From: Trichostrongylus colubriformis
Lineage: Eukaryota > Nematoda > Chromadorea > Rhabditida > Trichostrongylidae
DNA length: 64,000 nt
Direction of reading: 5' to 3'
Assembly (NCBI GenBank): GCA_963978905.1
Contig: OZ022256.1
Span: 57,190,646 to 57,254,645, forward strand
The position numbers were made by a program, and so were the translations under genes. The notes below the pieces were generated by a model. The model saw nothing but the letters and a program-made list of their open reading frames with translations, did no database searches and was not told the DNA's origin. Shown in pieces: positions 33,963 through 45,427 of this stretch; position 1 is the stretch's first letter; each line of letters starts with the position of its first letter.

Positions 33963-34410
33963 AGTATAGCCGTATATAGCTGACACTTTCCAATGCTTGT
34001 AAATGTTGCGCAGTTGTGACTGTTGACTCTTGAATCAGATTCCATTATCGACCTGTCATTTCTCGTAGATACATTCCAGTACGGTCCTGCCAGGGAATCG
34101 TTCAGTGGAATCAAATTTAAAAAAAAAGACTGGTCAATTTCTTTAACACAAGGAAAGCGCATTCTAGCGTATTTTTTCTACTTTCACTCATTTTTACATA
34201 ATCGATTGCAATTCCTATCACCGCTGAATCTTAGAGAGTAGCTCAGGTTGTGGCTTCAGGCATCTTAGTAGGAACTGAGGATCATCCGACGAAGTGCAGA
34301 GCTCATTTTATGTTTTTGTTAACAGTACTTCATGCCTTTGATTCCTTCATTAACTTACAGCTATATAATTCAAATTCATTACGCATCTAACAGCGAGCCA
34401 TGGTAATTGC

Positions 34411-34424
34411 AAAATTTCCAGATG
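34411..34424 (+). promoter_or_regulatory. Splice acceptor directly at the ATG (trans-splice candidate), acox A
   Basis: TTTCCAG ends at 34421 and the ATG begins at 34422. With no in-frame upstream exon recognised, the simplest reading is a spliced-leader addition site. A non-coding first exon is the alternative. Confidence 0.5.
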
Positions 34425-37400
34425 CCTTTAAATAAAGTTATTCGTGACGGCGACAATGGAGATCTTACCGAAGAACGCCTGAAAGCCACTTTTGATACTG
34501 ACGAGATGGCAGCGATAATCTGGGAAGGCAAGGAGGTGAGGATCAGTTCAATTTTTTCTTACGTAATTGTTCGTGAACCAGTCACTTATGTCCTGTTCAA
34601 CGGGTGATTTTCTTGTTTTTTTGTAGTAACCTCTCTGCTCTTTCTGGAAATCACCTACCCAGCCATGGTAGGGTCTTGCTCAAAGGAAGTAGTTGTGAGA
34701 ATTCTCTCGTAATAGTAAAGGGGTCTAGCAACCATTTGTTTACTCTATTCCGTTATTTATTGAATTGCCTTATTTACTTATTTATTTATTTATCTATTTA
34801 CTTGTTACTTATATGTGAGCATTTTTTCAGTTGTGTTTATTTAAGTAACACAGTACAGAGCATAAATGTAGTATTGTAACCGGAACCCATGCTTCCATGG
34901 AAAGGTCCCGCCATCGGACACCATTCGGGTCACTCAAATGGCGGATTTTTTTTTGACAAAATCCAATCATTCGGTACTAGACTTCCTTAAAAATAGAAAC
35001 TTCAACTCAGTCAAAGGCGGGTCCTCTGTGTCTAGCATACAAACATTTGTATACTTCCATTCACAATGCACATCGAATATATAGCGTATCCTATGTGCAA
35101 TGTGGGGTTCGTTCCCTTTTGAAATGCAACCGTTCAACTCTTCAGAGAGTACGTCGACGAAGAGAAATCACGAAAAAAGTCAATAAACACACAGAGCTAC
35201 ACGATCCTTACAGTCAAGCCTTCATGACACGACATGAAGAGATCGAAAACGCAGCGAGGAAGGTGGGCTAGACGGCATATTCTATTGATTAATTTCGTTG
35301 GTTACGATATTTTTGACTCTATTTTTTCCGGTGTGAAATCACTGTCATTTTTGCAGATTACAAAAATGGTTAGTCAGTTGGACGAATTTGGTATAAAACC
35401 AACTGATGTGGAAGACATGGTACACTTGACCAGGTTTGTTCATTTTGCAGAATAGAAGACTAGTTCGGTGATAAAAAGCCCTGACCTAATTTGAGTGTCA
35501 ATGATTCATATAGTGGTGCATTTATCACCTCTTGAGTATTAAGGTGGATTGTTTTTTGCTGTTGCATGCCGGGCGTTTGCTCTGATGAATCTCAGTGGGT
35601 GGAGCATTCTGGTGTGGGCGTGGCCTCGCCACAAATTGCGCGCACGATCGTTCGCATGCGAACATTTGCGGTCCTCAATCTTAAGCGTACATCAAGTTTT
35701 GCGATGACTCGAGAAATTTTCGAAGTGGTTCATTTATACTTCAAGTAAAAAATGATTTCAGCGAAGTCATTGGCGTATATGGGCATCCATTGGCACTTCA
35801 TCATGTTATGTTTATTCCGGCTCTTCAAGCACAATGTGGTGATGATCAAATGCACTGGTTGCAGCTAGCCCTGTCTAGGCAAATCATCGGAACTTATGCG
35901 CAGACAGAGCTGGGCCATGGTAAGATACTGTTATTTTCATTTACTTTTCTTCATTGTTTGTTGAAAGGATAAAGGAATGGTGGGGATGGTGCAATGACAA
36001 ATGGCGCACACTCCTACTCTTATGATGCTGGAATCAGATCCCACATGAACGTCCGCCGAATCAACAGGGCCTTCTATCCCTCCGAAATCGGAGATGGTAC
36101 CACACTCATCAGAGAGGGCTAATGCACTGACTTGCACATTGGCTGGCCCCCACGAGTCATTGTATAGGCCCAATCGCATTCACGTGCCACCACGACTCTA
36201 AATGGAATTAAAATGCGCGGCGCATCTCTCAGAAGAGATTGATTAACGCCCAGATCTTCACCCTTTATCCCTATTGCTTCTTTGCTACCTTTTATGGTGA
36301 TACGGTGCAATACAAAAGATATCAAGTGCATCATTTAACCCAAAAATTTCAGTGTCTCTCAGACTGACCCGTTAGCAAACGTATTACAAATTCCTTCTCT
36401 TTTTTCTATCTATATCATAGCTACATGATAGAAAAATAGCAGCCACATCTGCCGCCTTCAGCTGCCTGACACTAAGTGGTGACGCTAGTGCGTGGCTTTC
36501 CATGCTCTGTAAACAGGTGTTTATGCCCATAAAGCATGCTGTTCTTGTCAGGTCCCATTCTATCGATGTTAGGATGGGTTGGCGTCCGAGGGACCACTGC
36601 TACGATTGCTCTAGGAGCAGCGATCACGTAGTCAGAGACACAGAAAGAAGCAAATTAACATGAAGCGCGAAAATTTGAACTGCATTCTGCCAGCCGTCGG
36701 CTGTTCAAATGTTGCTCGGCGAGAATTCAGAGGAGTTACTATTCTTCCAATTTTTCTACCTCTGATTTGGAACGGAGAAAGTTTTTTGGTTCTTTTCGTG
36801 TTTCTGTTGATGCACTGTATCTACTAAAGCAATTTTAAGAGGATTGGAATCTTGAAATCACCGACGATTCTTTTGAGCAGAATTTACTGACGTTGGAGCT
36901 CAGTTAGATTATCGAACTCTGCTAAGCGATCGCAACGTTTGTAGGACCGCATAACTCGTCAGCGACGGAGCCTCGTACTACATTGGGTTAACACACACGA
37001 ACATCTCAATTTGATCGTGAGGCCTGTGTAGTGGATGCATAGCGTCAATCACTATCATTGAGTATGGCGGCCTGGGATCATCGATACCGAAAAGATTTTC
37101 AGGTTCAAATCTAAAAAAGTTGGAGACGACAGCCACATATGATGCAAAAACTCAAGAATTCATATTGCACAGCCCTACGCGAACATCTATGAAATGGTGA
37201 GACTCAAATACTGTGAATTGGTTTCATCAAAAAAAATATTCGAAAACGCTTCGAGCTCGAAAACGTAGTATTCTACGATGCATGGGTGGGAAGTTGACAA
37301 AACATATGTGAAGTGCAGGATTCAGTAGCATTCTTGAGATTTAAAAAGAATCAAGCAAGGGAAGCAGTTTTTGAATTTTCCCACCGGCTAGGAATACTTC

Positions 37401-40400
37401 GTATTGGCATAGGAGCAGGACTAGGGAAATTTCTGTTTTGAATAGACAAAAAAATGAGTGGACATGGATTTTGATACTTTTGATTTTTGATAGTTGCTGA
37501 TTTCCGCCGCTGCCCGCGATGGAAAGTTGTTACTAGTATGCTGAGTTATGCGCAAAAGCTCCGGGCTCGGACGGTGCTCGAAGCCACTTTCCATGCTTCC
37601 GGGCATATGTGCTAATCCATTACACTACTTAGATCCCTTTCACCTTAACTAAGCTTCTGGATGGTAAATAGCTTTGGTAAATATGCCATTCAGAAGCTGA
37701 GTTAAGGTGAAAGGGGTCTCGGTAGTGTAATGGATTAGCACATATGCCCGGTTCGAGTCCCGTCCGAGATCAAGCTTTTGCCCATAACTTAGCGTGCTTG
37801 TAAAGGGTGGGTGGCACTTAGTTTTTTCATTTGATAAATATGCAGTAATCAAGGGAAGGTTCACATGGGCTTTTGCGTAGAATTCAAGCTCTCACGCTCC
37901 GCTTGGAAAACGAAAGCGTCGCCCACTGCAAACAAAAATATCGTTTCCACCGAGCTTTCCCCAATTCTTTCAATTTTGTCTTTATATTGTCTTTGTTTTT
38001 CAGAATTTTTTCATAAGGTGTTCTTATAATACAAGTCATTGTGTTCCTTTGACTACGATTTCAGTCCAAGCTTTTTTTCTCAAGGTGGCCTGGAAATCTT
38101 GGCAAAAGTGCAAACCATGCCATTGTCGTTGCCTGCCTAATTATTGGTGGCAAAAACTATGGTCCTCATAACTTCATTGTGCCATTGAGAGATCCAGAGA
38201 CTCATATGCCTTTAAAAGGCGGGTAGTTTTTTTTGATTGAAAATGGCCTTCTACGCCCACTATTCGAATCCCACTTCAGGGATCACGGTCGGTGATATCG
38301 GTCCAAAAATGGCCACCGGACCCATCGACAATGGTTTTCTCGGGTTTGATCATTGTCGAATTCCAAGGAATAATATGCTTATGAAGCATGCACGAGTGAG
38401 TCGGTTTTCTTTGTACGTTCTTTTCGTAAATATTTACAAAATAAATATTGCTTGTTTCAGGTTATGCCAGACGGTAAGTATGTTCGTCCACCGCATGACA
38501 AGGTCGGCTACTCAGCAATGGTTCACGTACGCGCTCATATGATTTCCGATCAAGGGAAATTCCTTGCTCAGGCGCTTACCACAGCTATACGATACTCAGC
38601 AGTTCGACGTCAAGGGGAGATTCATCCTGGGTAAAACATCTTAAAACTCTCATCATTATGGACGTGAACCGTAGCTCGACCCGCACGTGTCTTTGTGGGA
38701 GCGCTTTGAATGCTCTACCCATACCTCACATACTTTGTGGACTGCTATATATAAAACACTTCGTCTGTCTGGACGTCCCTCCGTCCGCCTGTCACGAAAT
38801 TAGGTATTATATGAAAAACGAACTGTGGAGATTGAGTCAAATGGGTAGGGCATGGGACAAGAAGTAAATACCCCACATGGACCAGGTTAAGCTCCGCCCT
38901 CGGTGGGCGGGGCGTGCGCTGGTGTATTCAGTTCTCAGCCCGAAAATTGTCAATTGGGCTCGAATGTGCTCCAAACGTGGGGAGAAGATGTATTTAGGTC
39001 AATAATGAGCTTTTTGAAATCATGGGGCGCGGGCCCAGTGGGCGGAGCACTTGTAGTGGTGGGTGAGCGTGGATGTTACATGAAAAACGACCTGTGGAGA
39101 TAGGGAAAAGTTTGGTATGGGTAGAGCATAGAACACAAGTAAAGGGCACACATGGACCATGTTGAGCTCCTCCCATTAAATATGACACAGATGTGGTGTA
39201 ATGCAATGTGATTATGGTTACTGAGAAAATTCATAGAAAAAAGCAATTCCGATCGATCCACTGACGTTCATGATATTACGCGCGCAGTAGTGTGCGCTAG
39301 CACAACTGATCAAATATAAAGGTGCTCATTTTTAGAAAAGGAGAGGTGAAGATTCTGGAATATCAAACGCAACAACATCGCCTACTTCCACAGCTTGCTC
39401 GAGCGTATGCGTTCCTTTTCACTGGACGGACAGTTAGGGATATTTACTTGAGAGTGAGGATGGATGTCGCCAAAGGAAAAGTAAGTCACGTTTATGTGCA
39501 TCAGTTTCTAATAAAATGAGGAACGGCCCATAGACAGGGAACCTTTACTATCAATAAGGCACTGACATGACTCGGCGATTTCTTCACTCGAAAAAGCGGG
39601 ATACTTTTGAAGCCGCCTTCATACTCAGCGCACGTAGCGGCAGGAAGTAGCTGCTTCACTGGTAGCGAGGCAGAATGACACGGGGAAGGTGCAGTGACAA
39701 CGCAGGCAACGAGATAATTTGGCATAGGCGGGAACGCAGAGGCACGCAGCCGCGCCCTGCCGCCGGCACCGCAGAGTATGGACGCGGTATAATATTTCCG
39801 CTTCACCTGAAAATGCTAAAAGACTCAGCAGTTTTGTCTCGTGAGGGTGCGTATAGAATTTATCACGAGGATGGCGAGGTGAGGTCATTCATAAATTGCA
39901 CGGATTTTATACTACCCTTTTTCGGGTCAATGTGTGGGTGGGTCTATCCAATGCAAGTGGCTCAGTGGATGATGAAGCCAAGTTCCTCAGAGTTCTCAAA
40001 GAAAATCGCTTTTGAGACTCAGCTGATGTTCCTCGTACTGATTTCATTACTTCATTACAACTGGAGGATCGAAGTAAACTAGGAAAGTATGCAAAGGAGA
40101 ATGACTGAATTCTCGAGTAAATGAGACATGGTATCAGGCAGAAGAATCCAAATCACTTTTGAAAGCAAAGAAGCATTCACTGACATAAACTGACACAGAG
40201 TGCTGGCATTCCGCTTTGGACTGGGCCTCTGAGGAAGACGGATGCAGTCGAAACGTCAGACCGTCAATATAATATCCACCTAACATTTCCAGAAAATTGT
40301 AATTATCATCGATGTCGAGGTTATACGAGATGAGAAGTTGGAATGTACTTTTTTGAGAGTATTTTCTCTCGAACTTGACCACTGTAAAAGAAGACATCGC

Positions 40401-43400
40401 TTTTTCGAGACTACAAAAGGCCGCCTCAATCTTCAGTAGAAATTGTCGATATTGATTGGCTTTCGTTAAGGTCGATGAAATGGCCGAACTACACTACATC
40501 ACGTCTGGTCTTAAAGCTGTCGTTACCCATTTAACCGGACAGGGTATCGAACAGGCTCGTATGAGTTGCGGTGGCCACGGGTATTCTAAGGCGAGCAATA
40601 TACCAGATCTTTACGGTAAACGATAAATTACTATACATTTACTTAAATAAATCACCGGCATTCGTTTTTAGGAGTAGCCGTTGGTGGGTGCACATACGAA
40701 GGCGAGAATATGGTGATGCTTCAGCAACTGGCTAGGTTCGTTTATTGTCTATATAAACATCAGCTGGGACACGCCCATTTATCCGACAGATTCCGACATG
40801 AAGAGTCATATGTCGCCGCAATTTCAAAGCAAGATATCTGCGTGTGCATTCTAATAACCGGCTAACTCACGTTAAGGGCTCTTTTCTGACTGTCTCCATG
40901 GCAAGTAACGTACAACTTTACGTCGGCATGGCATTTGAGCACATAGCTAAGAGCGCAATTTATTTCATTTCATACATTTTCGCGCATCGTCGAGCTCCGT
41001 AAAGACTCTGGGGGTACTGAAGAACAAATATATGAGGATAAAACCGAAGAAAACTCCGGGAAAAAACCCTGGAAATAAAGTGCTTCCCACTGTTGGATTC
41101 GACGACCTTGCGGGTGTATGTTGAGACACACGGATTTTTACCTCGGCAAAAAATCGGCTCGCGCGCGCGCGGTTACGCTTCGCGAGTGGTCCAAACTGTC
41201 TCGAAGTCGCGCACTCTGGCAAGTTGCCAAGTTGTGGCTCCCCCACTTCATCTATCCATACTACCATTATTATGCAGTCGGTGCATTCTATTACTTCGCT
41301 GAATTAGGGTTTTGTTTTTGTTTTTACCTGTGTGATTGTAATCCGCCGCGGGCGAATGGGCGTGGCCATCGCTTGCCCTACTGACCCCAGCGACCATGTG
41401 TCCCAACCGTCACCCACGAGCTCGTAGCCTAGAAGCAAGCATTTGGACAAGTCTTCACGCAACAATATCATTCGATAAGTTACTATGGAAATTTCCCCTA
41501 TCTCTTTTTACTGCAGGCGATAACCCCAGAAAGTGCCAGCAATAAAAAACCCGCCGCATGTACGACGCATGCACAGCATAGCTTTGGCTTACAATTAGGG
41601 GAGTGGTCACCGTCAAGCGTGTATTACAGTTTGTAAATTCTTTCGTGAAGAAAGGGTAACGAGACCAGTGTGGCAAGGGGCTGGTTGGTAGTAAAAATTT
41701 GTTGGTTGCCTCCTGGACTTCTCGATCTACCAATTATTGGAGCTTGTAGGAGGCGTAGGGTTTTAGTCGGGGCGCATGATCCATTGATTTTCCTCAAGTG
41801 AAATATAGTTTGAGGAATTGCCGTTTTCATCAATTTTTGTCTACTATACATAGCAATTTACAGCCTGGAAATCGGCTCTATTTCAGGACACCCAAAAAAT
41901 TGTACACACCTCTTTGTGGAACAGATGATTTATAACATTCCACGAAAACGTGTGACTTTATAGAAATATTTCCTTGAAAAAGAAGGACAGTACTCACGAC
42001 ATGATCTAATAGTACTTCTCTTTTAGGTATCTCATGAAAGCAGCCGAAGCAGCTCAAAATGGACGTGCTCTTGGAACACTTGTTGACTATCTTGTGAAAC
42101 CAAGCGATAACCATTCGACCATTGATCGTCGGCCAGATTACGGTATCGATTTTTAAAATTCCGCAAGATATTTCACCATAACCAGTACAGCTACTGCTGC
42201 AGAATAGTAAGCCTGTCGTAGTGCAATCACTACATTTTACTTTCGTCAGTTACTTCAGAATTTAAATTGTGGTATTTCTACCTGGGTGTGCGACAGGACA
42301 CTCTCATTGGGTCAGATCACGTAAGGAGGAAGCGCCATTCATCTGTGAGTATGGCCACTTCACAGCGAAGGCAACAGGGCTTGTCGCGCGTGATATTTTG
42401 CATGGTGCGGTGACCCACTTCAGGCGTCCTGTCACGCAAACATCCTACCTTCACTAAGTATCGACGAAGTCATGGTTTTTGGTAGATTTCACGCAGCTCA
42501 GGGTCACCTATACACCCATATGTTACTTTGGGAGATCGTCCAATTTCTATGCTTGTCTTAAGACGTTAAAGGTACTACATCAGCATCCGCCAACCTCACA
42601 AATATATGCATTAACCTCATGGAAATTCGCATACCTGTTAAGTACAACCTTAGGCGGATGCCCGGCTCATCCTAAAATTGATCGTTTATTCAGGCCCGAA
42701 GGAACAGCCTGAACTTGACCCATCAATTATGAACTTTCAGGTTACAGCGCACATCTGAAGGCATTCGACAAGGCAGCCAAACTTCAAGTAAAGAAGGCTT
42801 ACGAAAGAATGCGATCATTACGAGGTCAGGGACTTTCGAAAGAGGACGCATGGAATGCAAATGCCGTTGAATTGAATCGGGTATGTCTATGGCTCATGAA
42901 TGACTTTCGTTTCATTAAATCGCATCCATCGGAATATTTTTTTACAAATTCGATTTATTTGCTTTCAATTGCCACTTTTTTCTTTATTAACTTATTTGAT
43001 TGGTCATCTGTTTATTTACTCATTTACTTATTATTCACTACAGGCCGCTCGAGTACACACTCGACAGTACATTGCCCATAAATTCCATGAATATGTACAC
43101 TCACTCGCCTCTGGACCGTGTCGTGACGTACTCTTCGACCTACTTCACCTTCATCTCAACTATGAGCTCTTAGACATGGCCTACTATCTACTCGAGGTAA
43201 TACAGTACCTCGACGTTTTTCTATTTGTCCTGAACCAGTGAGCTATTTAGGATGGCTACTTATCAGGTCAACAAATGGATTACATGAAAGAAGATATGTA
43301 TCGACTTTTGGAGAAACTTCGACCAAACGCTGTTTCACTTGTGGACTCGTGGGATATATCAGACCATGAGTTGAGATCGGTGAGGGTGCTTTTCGACAGA

Positions 43401-44479
43401 CTTTTTCCCTGGTGCATTCTGTGAAGGCGAGATTTATCGGAAGTACAAGTGGGCGGCTCAGCTAAGCATAGGACAGTACTGGGACCACCTACTCCTATGC
43501 TATATTGGAGACAAGGGTGTTTACTCTCACGTCAGGGGCATTCATACTCATCGCCGACAGGGCGTGGCTGCGTCCGCAAGCAGCGAAACAGAGTGGCACG
43601 GTGGAGGTGGGACGACGCAGGCAACGAGACATGGTCGCATAAGCGGAGACGCAGAGACATGCAGCCACGCTCTTCCGCTGGCACGGTAGAGTATGAATGC
43701 GGCCTCACGTTTTCGTACCGAGGCATGCGGCCTGCAGCATGCGTGCAAGCTATTACCGTCTCATCTACGCGGGACTAAAGGTAGTGCATTCCACGAAAGT
43801 ATGCCTATCTTCATCGAGGCACAACTACGAGTAAATGTCGTTAACATTATCTCAGGCCTATAAAACTCCTCACCAATACCGCGTGAGGTGCGAGGTACAT
43901 CGCCTAGCTAAAATTGGTTATACATATAAAAATACCACCAATACGTGTAGTTGAAACTTCGTTGGCTACCGCAATCTCGCGCCAGAATTTTAGGGAGCTT
44001 TTTTTTGCTGTGCCTACCTTTCATCAAGCAGAGCAGGCCGCTAGATCATGGGTCCACTGCTAGGCCTACTCATGTTTGTCAATTGTGTCTCCAAATTTGA
44101 ATCATCTCTGAGCCTAATTTTTTATCTCAAAATGCACGGTTATACAAATAGCAACAATATTCTGCATGAAACCTACTTTTGTTTTTTCCCGTATCTTTTC
44201 CTTACTTCATTTATTACCTATTCTGTAGGTACTCGGTCGGAGGGACGGTCATGTGTACGAAAATCTGTACAAATGGGCACAAGAAAGCGAATTGAATCGA
44301 ACCCAGGTTTGCATTTTACTCCAAGTCATTGCTAACAGCAGTTTTTTATGGGGCGTATATTCATCGACCAATTTAATGTTCAATGATAACCTTGCAAAAT
44401 CTGATTATAGGTACTACCAACGTTCGAAAAATATCTCAAACCAATGATGAAGAATGCCCGTGAGCAGAGCAAATTATAA
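34422..44479 (+). CDS. acox: Peroxisomal acyl-CoA oxidase, copy A (17 exons)
   Basis: This flavoenzyme oxidises acyl-CoA to trans-2-enoyl-CoA with release of H2O2, the first step of peroxisomal beta-oxidation. In nematodes this step also shortens ascaroside side chains. Exons: 34422-34535, 35146-35262, 35357-35433, 35762-35919, 37103-37196, 38085-38218, 38280-38395, 38461-38630, 39336-39480, 40471-40615, 40672-40735, 42027-42142, 42741-42880, 43044-43196, 43251-43379, 44229-44306, 44411-44479. The product is 672 aa. Motifs: RRRREI near residue 40, [13 protein letters not shown] (FAD/substrate region), [32 protein letters not shown], and TYEGEN near residue 430, where the family's catalytic glutamate lies. 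It ends in SKL, a PTS1 peroxisomal signal. The donor after 38218 reads GC instead of GT. The ATG directly follows a TTTCCAG acceptor. Confidence 0.94.
35974..36260 (+). repeat. Dispersed repeat, same SINE-like family (acox A intron)
   Basis: Diverged copy with GGTGCAATGACAAATGGCGC at the start and AAAATGCGCGGCGCATC near the end. It lies in the intron after acox A exon 35762-35919. Confidence 0.5.
37480..37815. repeat. Foldback of two tRNA-derived SINE-like units (acox A intron 4 to 6 region)
   Basis: The right arm (37683-37815) contains TAGTGTAATGGATTAGCAC (box A-like) and GGTTCGAGTCCCG (box B-like), between short arms TCTCGG and CCGAGA that could pair as a tRNA acceptor stem. The anticodon arm is missing. 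The left arm (37480-37662) is the inverted copy. The short centre is around 37663-37682. It lies within the intron between acox A exons 37103-37196 and 38085-38218. Confidence 0.75.
39612..39788. repeat. CATACTTTGCGC MITE, short form (acox A intron)
   Basis: Ends are GCCGCCTTCATACTCAGCGC and the inverted GCAGAGTATGGACGCGG. Its interior is shared with 11666-11830. Confidence 0.7.
43537..43705. repeat. CATACTTTGCGC MITE, short form (acox A intron)
   Basis: Ends are GGCATTCATACTCATCGCCG and the inverted TAGAGTATGAATGCGGCC. The interior is GGGCGTGGCTGCGTCCGC...GCAGCGAAACAGAGTGGCAC. Confidence 0.7.
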
Positions 44480-44554
44480 TGGCCTTTCGCATGCTATTAG
44501 CTTCACACAGTGGAATTCTACTCAGCAACTTCGCTTCGTCCTATTCTTACCAGT

Positions 44555-44560
44555 AATAAA
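44555..44560 (+). promoter_or_regulatory. Poly(A) signal for acyl-CoA oxidase A
   Basis: AATAAA 76 nt after the TAA stop at 44477-44479. Confidence 0.65.
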
Positions 44561-44894
44561 TATAAATTTTATGGATTCATTTGTACTTTCCAAATTACTG
44601 AGCTGTTAACCTCTGTCTTCACTAGAGGTTTTGAGATCATCTCGTCTTTTTCATCGAATGGATCCACGCAGATCTGTATCCACCGCTGTCATGCGCAGCA
44701 CATGAGGCGTCTTCGCTTCCGCAGCCTTGCAACTTCTTTTACTCATTTCATTATAATTTTAACAAGGTGTGAGGCCAGTTAATTCGCTGTGATCGAATCA
44801 CGGAAGAATTCTCCCTAGTTGAAATCGGTGGTTAAAGATGCCTCCTAAAAGTCCATAGTTTTAGAGAAAATTACCTATAAAATTCAATGGATCG

Positions 44895-45132
44895 GGGTGT
44901 GTACCCTTATGTAGGATTTCGCACGACGACGAGCGGCGTACGACGCAGTGTGTGCGAGTTATGCGCATCGCGGTAGTTGGATCTTAGAGCGATTACACGG
45001 TAATGCAAGGGGCGCGATACGCAGTTGACTTGCAATCGCTTCGGCACCCAACAACAATGCGCCTTTAGCTGGTCCGCATTGCTTCGCTTGCGCATGCCAC
45101 GGTGCGAAATACTGACACAAGGGTACACATCA
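44895..45132. repeat. GTGTGTACCCTTA foldback between the two acox genes
   Basis: Starts GGGGTGTGTACCCTTATGTA and ends GACACAAGGGTACACATC. The centre (CGATTACACGGTAATGCAAG, CAACTACCGCGATGCGC in reverse) matches 2400-2500. It lies in the 948-bp gap between the convergent acox stop codons. Confidence 0.65.
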
Positions 45133-45335
45133 AAGGAATCGCTATAGATTGAGCCCATACGGGCTGTACACTCGACTCCCACTCCAAATCGCAGTGCGCA
45201 TTTGGCCAAGCTAAAATTTACGAAATCATAAGTTGACTTACTTTTGGTCACAGTGAAGGCGAATAGAGAACCATGGTTTCATCGGAAATTAGAAAAATTT
45301 GATAATTTAATTCAATAATAATTTATAGCAGGAAT

Positions 45336-45341
45336 TTTATT
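45336..45341 (-). promoter_or_regulatory. Poly(A) signal for acyl-CoA oxidase B
   Basis: AATAAA on the minus strand, 87 nt beyond the TGA stop at 45428-45430. Confidence 0.6.
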
Positions 45342-45427
45342 AGGAATGCACATTGAGTTGCATGCTTTGTAATGCTTCGAAACTGATGCCGACGATGTCG
45401 ATGTTATGAGGCTAATGAGGTGCTTGT

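Larger units (their letters stand above)
44480..45427. other. Intergenic gap between convergent acox genes
   Basis: Holds the two 3' UTRs and poly(A) signals facing each other, with one foldback (44895-45132). No inverted copy of acox exons extends into the gap. Confidence 0.6.

Noticed and set aside
37683..37815. A true tRNA gene
   Set aside because: Box A-like, box B-like and an acceptor-like stem are present, but the anticodon arm is missing and the unit is a dispersed, inverted repeat.
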